From NCBI GenBank assembly GCA_020053845.1, contig JAGVMI010000039.1:1-11987 (forward strand): DNA of 11,987 bases. Direction: 5' to 3'. This document shows, piece by piece, positions 6,809-11,987 of the stretch. The notes under the pieces were generated by a model, which made no database searches, was not told where the DNA came from, and was given only the letters and a program-made list of their open reading frames with translations. A program made the position numbers and the translations under genes. Within the stretch, counting starts at the first letter, position 1. Each line of letters opens with the position of its first letter. This DNA is from Candidatus Babeliales bacterium (GTDB taxonomy: Bacteria; Babelota; Babeliae; Babelales; Vermiphilaceae).

Positions 6809-8608
6809 TTATGATTGTTGTATCTGTGCAAATTCTTGTGCCACGGATGTAGCGGTGCGATCGTAGAGCTCTCCTGCCCAGCGTTTAATCAATGATCCGT
6901 TTTGCGGATTGATAAGCAGATATGTTGGTGCGCCGACTACGGAATAGCGTTTTTGCAGTTCTGCAATAGTAGGAGCTGCATCGCAACCATCTACTTTAAC
7001 TGTTACAAACTTGCTTATAGCCTGCTGTACATTTTCTTGAGCAAATATTTTGCGTTCTATTGCCTTGCACAATGAACAATAAGGAGCAGTTACATACACA
7101 AAAACGTATGTACCTTCTTGTTTTGCCTGACGTACAGCAGTTTCATAGTCGTGTTGCCAAATGCTTAACTCATCAGGAAGCTGCGCATTGTACTGGAAAC
7201 GATATGCATAGAAAAATGCACCTACTGACCCAGCAATGAGTGCCATGCCCAGAAGTGTGTGAACGATGTTCCACGCGCCAAATGATCGCTTTGCAATCCA
7301 CAGATAGCATATGCCAATGATGAGTATCATTGCTGATGCCATGAAGTAAATAACATGCATAGGCAGAATATTGCTTAGGAAGTACAAGCACATGGCAAGC
7401 ATGAAAAAGCCGAATATTCTTTTGACTTCTACCATCCACATACCAGCGCGTGGCAAGAGTGAAAGCGATCCTGAGAATGTGCCAATGATAAGAAGCGGCG
7501 TACTTAATCCAATACCAAAGCTGAAAAGCATGGCAAAGCCAAGAAACGCGCTTTTAAGTGTGGTAACGATAGTCAGAAGAAGTACTAAGCCAGGAGACAA
7601 GCAGGGTGAAGCAACAGTACCACTTGCTGCGCCGAAGAAAAATGCCGCAACAAATGAGCCCCCGCGAACGTGCGCTCCATGCTGAGCAAGAAAGCGTGGC
7701 GTGTACATCTCATATAGCCCGATCATAGAGAATGCGAGGTACGCAAGCAGTATAACAATGGTGATTACAAACACGGGATTAGCGAGTAAGCTGCCAAAAA
7801 GTTGCCCGGTAAATGCTGCTACTAAGCCCAAGAGTGCAAATGTAGTGGCAATACCTGTGCTATACGCAAGTGCAAGTGCAAAGTTGTGTACAATTGATCT
7901 ACCTGCATGCGCTTGAAGTATGCCCACGGTAATGGGAATCATAGGATAGATGCATGGAGTGAGGCTCAAAAGGATACCAAGTAAAAATGCTACCGCTAAA
8001 CGTATAACTGATGAGTCTGAATGCTCCATAACGTGGGATAGGCGGCATGCCCAGGAATCACCCATGGTTTCTTGTGCATTCGGCATTGATGATCCTGCTG
8101 CCATGTTTCGATGCGATAGGCTTGCAGTAGGCGTGCTTACTGCATGTGCATTGTTTGACTGATCTGACGTAGTCGTGAATGGCAGAGCAATTACTTCTTG
8201 CACAACTTTCTTTTTTGAGCTTAGAAGGTACGTAATTGTGATAAACGGCTGCGATGTGAGCGTATCTTTTGCTCGCGCAGTCATAGTGAGTGAAACTGGC
8301 TCGTCGTAGCCATATTTAGTTTCTTTAAATGTTTCGTCGTAGTGGGAAACAGCTTCTGACGAAGCTTGCCAGCTTGATAAGGCTACATGAGGACTATCTG
8401 TTGTTATATTCAGATAATCTCGATAGAGAAAATCACCTTTATTCACAGGCAAGTGAAGTGTGATGGCAGTTATTTTGTCGTCAACTGCTTGTGTGGATAT
8501 AGTGACAAAAGATGCGATTGGTGTGGCGGCAGCTATGGCGTAGCTGAGCGCTATGCCAAGTGCTATGCACCACGAAAGCAAAGTCGTGCGAGTGTAGGTA
8601 TACTGCAT
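6809..8608 (-). CDS. dsbD: Thiol:disulfide interchange protein DsbD (cytoplasm-to-periplasm reductant conductor)
   Basis: DsbD passes electrons from cytoplasmic thioredoxin across the inner membrane to periplasmic thiol proteins. Counting from the start at 8608 (599 residues): a signal peptide (LLSWCIALGIALSYAIAAA, 10-28); an N-terminal immunoglobulin-like domain (about 30-147) with GDFLYRDYL; a membrane domain of about eight segments (about 203-470) with the redox cysteines SLTPC (Cys219) and ASPC (Cys336); and a thioredoxin domain with the CSLC motif (Cys511, Cys514) and cis-proline GAPT (Pro561). The N-terminal domain has no cysteine where the E. coli pair lies, so its relay role is doubtful. 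I chose 8608 because GCAGGACT lies just upstream and the signal peptide begins there. The upstream ATG at 8653 (614 residues) has no good ribosome site. Confidence 0.93.
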   Translation of the reverse strand: MQYTYTRTTLLSWCIALGIALSYAIAAATPIASFVTISTQAVDDKITAITLHLPVNKGDFLYRDYLNITTDSPHVALSSWQASSEAVSHYDETFKETKYGYDEPVSLTMTARAKDTLTSQPFITITYLLSSKKKVVQEVIALPFTTTSDQSNNAHAVSTPTASLSHRNMAAGSSMPNAQETMGDSWACRLSHVMEHSDSSVIRLAVAFLLGILLSLTPCIYPMIPITVGILQAHAGRSIVHNFALALAYSTGIATTFALLGLVAAFTGQLFGSLLANPVFVITIVILLAYLAFSMIGLYEMYTPRFLAQHGAHVRGGSFVAAFFFGAASGTVASPCLSPGLVLLLTIVTTLKSAFLGFAMLFSFGIGLSTPLLIIGTFSGSLSLLPRAGMWMVEVKRIFGFFMLAMCLYFLSNILPMHVIYFMASAMILIIGICYLWIAKRSFGAWNIVHTLLGMALIAGSVGAFFYAYRFQYNAQLPDELSIWQHDYETAVRQAKQEGTYVFVYVTAPYCSLCKAIERKIFAQENVQQAISKFVTVKVDGCDAAPTIAELQKRYSVVGAPTYLLINPQNGSLIKRWAGELYDRTATSVAQEFAQIQQS

Positions 8609-8646
8609 GAAGTCCTGCTTTTTACTACGTTTGTGTGAGCTTTTGG

Positions 8647-8674
8647 TATACATTTAACTCGATTATTTTATACT
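8647..8674 (+). promoter_or_regulatory. Putative tRNA-Ala promoter
   Basis: TATACA (8647-8652) and TATACT (8669-8674) are 16 bases apart. A start near 8681 would lie 27 bases before the tRNA. It overlaps the -10 box of the proposed dsbD promoter on the other strand. Confidence 0.4.
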
Positions 8675-8700
8675 ATATTGCACTATTTTGCTCGTTTAAA
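8672..8700 (-). promoter_or_regulatory. Putative dsbD promoter
   Basis: On the minus strand TTTAAA (8700-8695) and TATAGT (8677-8672) are 17 bases apart. A start near 8665 would leave about 57 bases before the ATG at 8608 but only about 12 before the ATG at 8653, which favours the downstream start. Confidence 0.45.
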
Positions 8701-8707
8701 AACGCAT

Positions 8708-8783
8708 GGGGCTATAGCTCAGTTGGTAGAGCGCATGCATGGCATGCATGAGGCCACCGGTTCGAGTCCGGTTAGCTCCACCA
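8708..8783 (+). tRNA. tRNA-Ala (anticodon GGC)
   Basis: A complete cloverleaf. The acceptor GGGGCTA (8708-8714) pairs with TAGCTCC (8773-8779) with one G-T pair, followed by A and an encoded CCA (8781-8783). The D arm is GCTC/GAGC around AGTTGGTA. The anticodon stem is CATGC/GCATG with loop ATGGCAT, anticodon GGC at 8741-8743. The T stem is ACCGG/CCGGT around TTCGAGT. The anticodon arm is formed by two tandem copies of GCATGCATG (8733-8750). Confidence 0.97.
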
Positions 8784-8887
8784 TAAATTCCTATCTAATG
8801 TTCTCCAGGCTAATATGATGCCGAAAGCCTTCTAGCAGATCTCCCACACGGTCTTTCTCTTTAGTATGCCTGTGGTATTTCAACGAT

Positions 8888-8892
8888 AGGAG
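8888..8892 (+). promoter_or_regulatory. Ribosome binding site deciding the GTG start at 8899
   Basis: AGGAG lies six bases before the GTG at 8899. A later in-frame GTG at 8974 has only a weak GGAAC upstream. This supports the longer protein with a hydrophobic N-terminus. The rest of the 115-base gap after tRNA-Ala shows no clear promoter or other structure. Confidence 0.65.
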
Positions 8893-8898
8893 TGTAGT

Positions 8899-9870
8899 GT
8901 GCGGTATCGCTTTTTTTTATGTAATGTACTGCTGCTCGTACGTGTAACTTGCTTTAGCAGCGAACGGAACAGCGTGATAGAGGATAGTATCAAGCATTTG
9001 CTTGCAGATTTTTTATTAACCAACCCATCACATATTTTTGTGCACCAGTTAAAAGATGGCATAACTAATTGCTATAACAACAGTGATTATGTGGTTAGAG
9101 TCGGCGAAAAAAAATACTTTGCAAAATGTGGTAATCGTTATGGAGATTTACTTCTGACTTCCGTTGCAAACGATGCGTTATGCAGAACAATAGCCGCAGC
9201 GTACGAAATTGCACCTGCTATTCTATTGTATGATCCTCAAAAGAGAATTCTTATTACAGAGCTTATCGATAAAAAAGCAGATATTGATCTTAGTGATATG
9301 ACCACAAAAGAAAAATATATCAACTTATTAAGGCGACTTCATGCGTCTGGGGCGCAATTTCCTAATACATTTTGTCCTTTTCAGGCGATTAAGCATTACA
9401 TTGATAGTGCTCTCGGGCTTGCAGTAGATTTTCCGAGTGTACTTTTACAAGAAGTGTTGCCAGGCATAGCAACATTTTCAAAAGAAAAAATTTTCCTATG
9501 TAGCGCTCCCTGCCATCTTGATCCACAAGTAAGTAACGTGCTTGATACGCAAGAGGGTACGTATTTTATTGATTGGGAGTGTGCAGCAATGACGGATCCT
9601 CTTTTTGATTTGGCATGTGTGTGCGCAATAGAGGAGTTTTCAGATCAACAAATGCTTGCGATGCTCATCGCTTATTTGGGAAGTGCGTGTTCTAAAGAGG
9701 ATATAACACGTTTTTATTGCATGCGTGTTTTGGCAGATCTGCGCTATTGTACTTATTGTTACTTGCAGACTGCGCTTTCCCCAAGTAAAGGAGAGCTGTT
9801 CAAAACTTTTGCAGAAGGATTTCTTGGGCAAATTTTAGAACGTTTACGAAAAATAAAAAGACGCTCATAG
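8899..9870 (+). CDS. Choline/ethanolamine kinase-like phosphotransferase (APH superfamily) with hydrophobic N-terminus
   Basis: A 323-residue protein of the aminoglycoside-phosphotransferase/choline-kinase fold, which moves phosphate from ATP to a small hydroxyl substrate. Visible marks: KDGITNCYN (52-60), like the GGxTNxxY start of choline kinases; YFAKCG with Lys76 as probable ATP-contact residue; the Brenner-type catalytic motif HLDPQVSN (His206, Asp208, Asn213); and FIDWECAAMTDPLFDLA (223-239), with Asp225 as the metal ligand and a strong match to the IDWEYAG signature of LicA/choline kinases. All catalytic residues are present. The first 20 residues (RYR, then FFLCNVLLLV) look like a signal peptide or membrane anchor, which is unusual for this fold. 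The GTG start is chosen for its AGGAG site; a GTG start at 8974 would give 298 residues without that segment. The substrate is unknown. Confidence 0.82.
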   Translation: MRYRFFLCNVLLLVRVTCFSSERNSVIEDSIKHLLADFLLTNPSHIFVHQLKDGITNCYNNSDYVVRVGEKKYFAKCGNRYGDLLLTSVANDALCRTIAAAYEIAPAILLYDPQKRILITELIDKKADIDLSDMTTKEKYINLLRRLHASGAQFPNTFCPFQAIKHYIDSALGLAVDFPSVLLQEVLPGIATFSKEKIFLCSAPCHLDPQVSNVLDTQEGTYFIDWECAAMTDPLFDLACVCAIEEFSDQQMLAMLIAYLGSACSKEDITRFYCMRVLADLRYCTYCYLQTALSPSKGELFKTFAEGFLGQILERLRKIKRRS

Positions 9871-9888
9871 TTGTAATGAGCGTCTTTT
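9856..9888. terminator. Bidirectional terminator overlapping the kinase stop codon
   Basis: A perfect 13-base-pair stem, AAAAGACGCTCAT (9856-9868) with ATGAGCGTCTTTT (9876-9888), encloses the loop AGTTGTA. The first base of the TAG stop (9868-9870) is in the stem and the rest in the loop. A-rich sequence on the left gives a T run on the minus strand, so it can also end the converging gene that stops at 9913. Confidence 0.88.
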
Positions 9889-9912
9889 GGTTGTTAATAA
9901 CTTCTAATGTTC

Positions 9913-10848
9913 TTAAGCAGTTGTTTTAAGAATCTTAATGTTGCCGCGTGCATTGCTCAATTTAATAGTTGCCTCACCATTACCCATGATGCCATCTACT
10001 TCTTTTTTAAACTTGCCCCAGGCTGTTTTATCAAGTTTGGTTGATAATGGTTTGAGAGTAATCATGTGATCACAGGTAAGAGTGCCTCGTTCTGTTTTGC
10101 CATTAATTAATGCATTAACATGTGAAGGCAGAGCAAGTTCGATGGTGCCGCTTGCGCTATCAAGTTGGATGGTAGCGGTGGCAGGAACGTGAGCGCATGA
10201 CACTAATATGTTTCCCCGCTTGGCGCTCTGTGCTACTACATTGTGTCGAGCATCGGTAATAAAAATGTCGCCTGAATGTGTCGTTGCGCGCACTGCGCCA
10301 CGAGCTTGAGTAATGCTAATAGATCCCGAACGCTCGCTAGTTGCGCTTATATTATTGGTGGTATTAACGATTTCAATATTTCCATCAATAGTGTGAGCAA
10401 TAATGGGGCCATTTACTTCCTTAATATCAATAGAGCCTTTATCGGTATTAAGACGTAATGTTATATTAGCAGGAACTATAAGCTCGTAGTCAATACGTCC
10501 CACAGTGTCTTCATCGTAGCAGGTTGATGCAAGTGATAAATGTGAATGTGTTTCATCTGCGCTATGCTTTTCGCTGACATCAAAAAGAGCGAGATGCTCT
10601 ATTTTTTTAGCACGCTTGATTGCTTTTACGCATACGCTATTACGTTTCCATTCAGTATGTACGTTGATGTTGCCGTGGCGATTACTGATAGTAAGTGTGC
10701 ACATAGGGGCAACGCGATATTCCCGATCTACTACTTCTTCAAAAGGGAGGCGTTCGAAAAAATTGCCAAAGTTAAAACTTTTGATTTCTCCATTGATCGC
10801 TACTATGGTAGCCAAGAGAGTGAGTAAATAAGTTCGCCTTGAGATCAT
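9913..10848 (-). CDS. Secreted DUF4097-like beta-strand repeat protein
   Basis: A 311-residue protein of unknown function. The N-terminus MISRRTYLLTLLATIVAINGE is a likely signal peptide, so it should leave the cytoplasm. The body alternates short beta strands with Gly-Asp/Gly-Asn turns. At about residues 135-216 four to five repeats of about 18-19 residues follow the pattern xGxIxIxxxxGxxxAxT: DKGSIDIKEVNG, IDGNIEIVNTTN, RSGSISITQARG, HSGDIFITDARH, KRGNILVS. This is the character of DUF4097/YvlB-type (adhesin-like) domains, which form right-handed beta stacks. A similar unit occurs near 50-62 and at the end (ARGNIKIL). Only three cysteines remain beyond the signal region in the first 120 residues and two later. 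AAGGAGAT lies just upstream of the ATG. It converges with the kinase gene and diverges from cca. Confidence 0.82.
   Translation of the reverse strand: MISRRTYLLTLLATIVAINGEIKSFNFGNFFERLPFEEVVDREYRVAPMCTLTISNRHGNINVHTEWKRNSVCVKAIKRAKKIEHLALFDVSEKHSADETHSHLSLASTCYDEDTVGRIDYELIVPANITLRLNTDKGSIDIKEVNGPIIAHTIDGNIEIVNTTNNISATSERSGSISITQARGAVRATTHSGDIFITDARHNVVAQSAKRGNILVSCAHVPATATIQLDSASGTIELALPSHVNALINGKTERGTLTCDHMITLKPLSTKLDKTAWGKFKKEVDGIMGNGEATIKLSNARGNIKILKTTA
10781..10809 (+). promoter_or_regulatory. Possible cca promoter inside the DUF4097 gene
   Basis: TTGATT (10781-10786) and TATGGT (10804-10809) are 17 bases apart on the plus strand. A start near 10816 would give a leader of about 67 bases. 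The match is modest. The gap between the two divergent genes is too short to hold a full promoter for cca. Confidence 0.3.
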
Positions 10849-10882
10849 GAAATATATCTCCTTATTGCTACGAGGGTAAGAG

Positions 10883-11987
10883 GTGGCCGTGGCCGGTACG
10901 AAGTCTACAAAAATTGACCATGATATTCAAAGAGCTATTAGCACAATCACGGTTAGGTATCCGCTTATTCCTACTATTGTGCAACAGATTCATGAGCGTG
11001 GTGGACAGGCATTGCTGATAGGTGGAGCAGTTCGCGACATCTTTCTCAATGTTGATATAAAAGATTGCGATATTGAAATTCATGGGCTTGCGTTAGCAGA
11101 GCTTGAAGCAGTATTGCGTGCACATGGGCCTGTAGATTTAGTTGGCAAGTCATATGGAGTGCTCCGCTTGCATATACTTGATGTTGACTGGTCAGTTCCC
11201 CGCTCAGATAGTGTGGGAAGAAAGCCAGAAGTAGCACTCAACCCATTTTTGAGCATTAAAGAGGCGTGTGCGCGGCGAGATCTCACGATTAATGCAATGG
11301 CAATAGATCTTATAACGCATCAGCTCATAGATCCATTTAATGGACTTGCTGATCTTGAACGCGCAATACTTAGGGCGCCTGATATTGAGCGATTTGTGGA
11401 AGACCCGCTGCGCTTTTTCAGAGTGATGCAGTTTGTAGGCAGATTCACGATGTATCCGGATGCAACGCTCCAAGCGCGTTGCATGCGTATGGACATTCGG
11501 GGTGTTTCTATTGAGCGTATTGCACAAGAATTTGAAAAACTATTTCTAAAATCAGAGCGTCCTTCATTGGGAATTCGTTGGCTTAAAGATATAGGTAGGC
11601 TGGCAGAAATTTTGCCTGAGTTGCATGCAACAATTGGCATTCCTCAAGATCCACAATGGCATCCCGAGGGTGATGTTTTTGAACATACCATGCAAAGCAT
11701 TGATGCTGCAGTACGTGTTGATTACAAAGATAGTGATCGCAGTCTCACGCTCTATTATGCAGCGCTATGTCATGATTTAGGCAAAGCGGTGACAACGCGT
11801 CTCATTGACGATCGCTGGCGCAGTTTAGGGCACGAAGATGCGGGTGTTCCCCTTGCAAAACAGTTGCTCAAGAGACTTACGCTTAAAAAGGATCTCATAC
11901 ATGATGTGTGCATATTGGTGAGATATCATATGTTACCAGGGCAATTTGTGCAGCAGCATGCAAGTCTTGCTGCATATCGCAGGCTTG
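10883..11987 (+). CDS. cca: CCA tRNA nucleotidyltransferase with HD domain, 3' end outside window
   Basis: This enzyme adds or repairs the CCA end of tRNA in the cytoplasm. The frame stays open to the window end (368 codons). Class II nucleotidyltransferase motifs: GGAVRD (47-52), the metal-binding pair DCD (Asp61, Asp63) in KDCDIEIHGL, the GVL block after VGKSYG, VPRSDS, RRDLTINAMAIDL, then DPLRFFRVMQF, the conserved helix next to the head domain. A C-terminal HD phosphohydrolase domain begins near residue 262, with HPEGDVFEHTM (His268) and CHDLGK (His297-Asp298), as in multifunctional bacterial Cca. An in-frame TAA at 10877 makes GTG 10883 the first possible start (GAGGG six bases upstream); GTG 10889 with AAGAGG is a close alternative. 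Both tRNAs here already encode CCA, so repair may be a main role. A poly(A) polymerase of the same family is a less likely alternative. Confidence 0.92.
   Translation, partial: MAVAGTKSTKIDHDIQRAISTITVRYPLIPTIVQQIHERGGQALLIGGAVRDIFLNVDIKDCDIEIHGLALAELEAVLRAHGPVDLVGKSYGVLRLHILDVDWSVPRSDSVGRKPEVALNPFLSIKEACARRDLTINAMAIDLITHQLIDPFNGLADLERAILRAPDIERFVEDPLRFFRVMQFVGRFTMYPDATLQARCMRMDIRGVSIERIAQEFEKLFLKSERPSLGIRWLKDIGRLAEILPELHATIGIPQDPQWHPEGDVFEHTMQSIDAAVRVDYKDSDRSLTLYYAALCHDLGKAVTTRLIDDRWRSLGHEDAGVPLAKQLLKRLTLKKDLIHDVCILVRYHMLPGQFVQQHASLAAYRRL

Noticed and set aside
7371..8162. Plus-strand frames opposite dsbD
   Set aside because: They are antisense to the DsbD membrane domain, whose motifs and cysteines are clear on the minus strand.
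11046..11640. Several minus-strand open frames opposite cca
   Set aside because: They lie opposite a clear, motif-rich cca frame, have no family resemblance and no ribosome sites.
1..11987. CRISPR array, insertion sequence, prophage or integron
   Set aside because: No spaced direct repeats, terminal inverted repeats, transposase or integrase motifs were seen on either strand.

Overview
The window looks like a chromosomal segment of an obligate intracellular bacterium. The strongest clue is the left end: the tail of one nucleotide (ADP/ATP) transporter of the NTT/Tlc family followed directly by a complete second copy. These carriers are typical of energy-parasitic bacteria such as Chlamydiae, Rickettsiales and Dependentiae (TM6/Babeliae). 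I favour a Dependentiae-like organism, but this is inference from gene content and protein style; no rRNA or other decisive marker is present.

Layout, left to right. 1-1757: tandem NTT transporters separated by a strong terminator. 1794-3073: rpsB (ribosomal protein S2, long charged tail) with its own promoter, then tRNA-Ser(GGA) and a strong terminator; the usual partner gene tsf does not follow rpsB. 3199-6341: dnaX (clamp-loader tau subunit) overlapping der (double GTPase for 50S assembly) by 4 bases. 6350-6798: hpf (short ribosome-hibernation factor) with its own promoter and a terminator shared with the converging gene. 8608-6809 (minus strand): dsbD, a membrane reductant conductor. 8708-8783: tRNA-Ala(GGC), divergent from dsbD. 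8899-9870: a choline-kinase-like phosphotransferase with a hydrophobic N-terminus, ending in a terminator whose stem covers its stop codon. 10848-9913 (minus strand): a secreted DUF4097-type beta-repeat protein. 10883-11987: cca, the tRNA CCA-adding enzyme with an HD domain, cut off by the window end.

Most of the genes serve replication and translation (rpsB, dnaX, der, hpf, cca, two tRNAs). Around them are envelope and host-interface functions: nucleotide import, export of reducing power to the periplasm, a possibly exported small-molecule kinase and a secreted repeat protein. Genes are tightly packed and terminators serve both directions where genes converge. No mobile element, CRISPR array or prophage gene is visible.

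No clearly new multi-gene system is visible. The most unusual points are a DsbD whose N-terminal domain lacks the expected redox cysteines, a choline-kinase-like protein that may be exported, an altered G4 motif in the first Der GTPase domain, an A8 slippery run in dnaX, and a 34-base gap between divergent translation starts.
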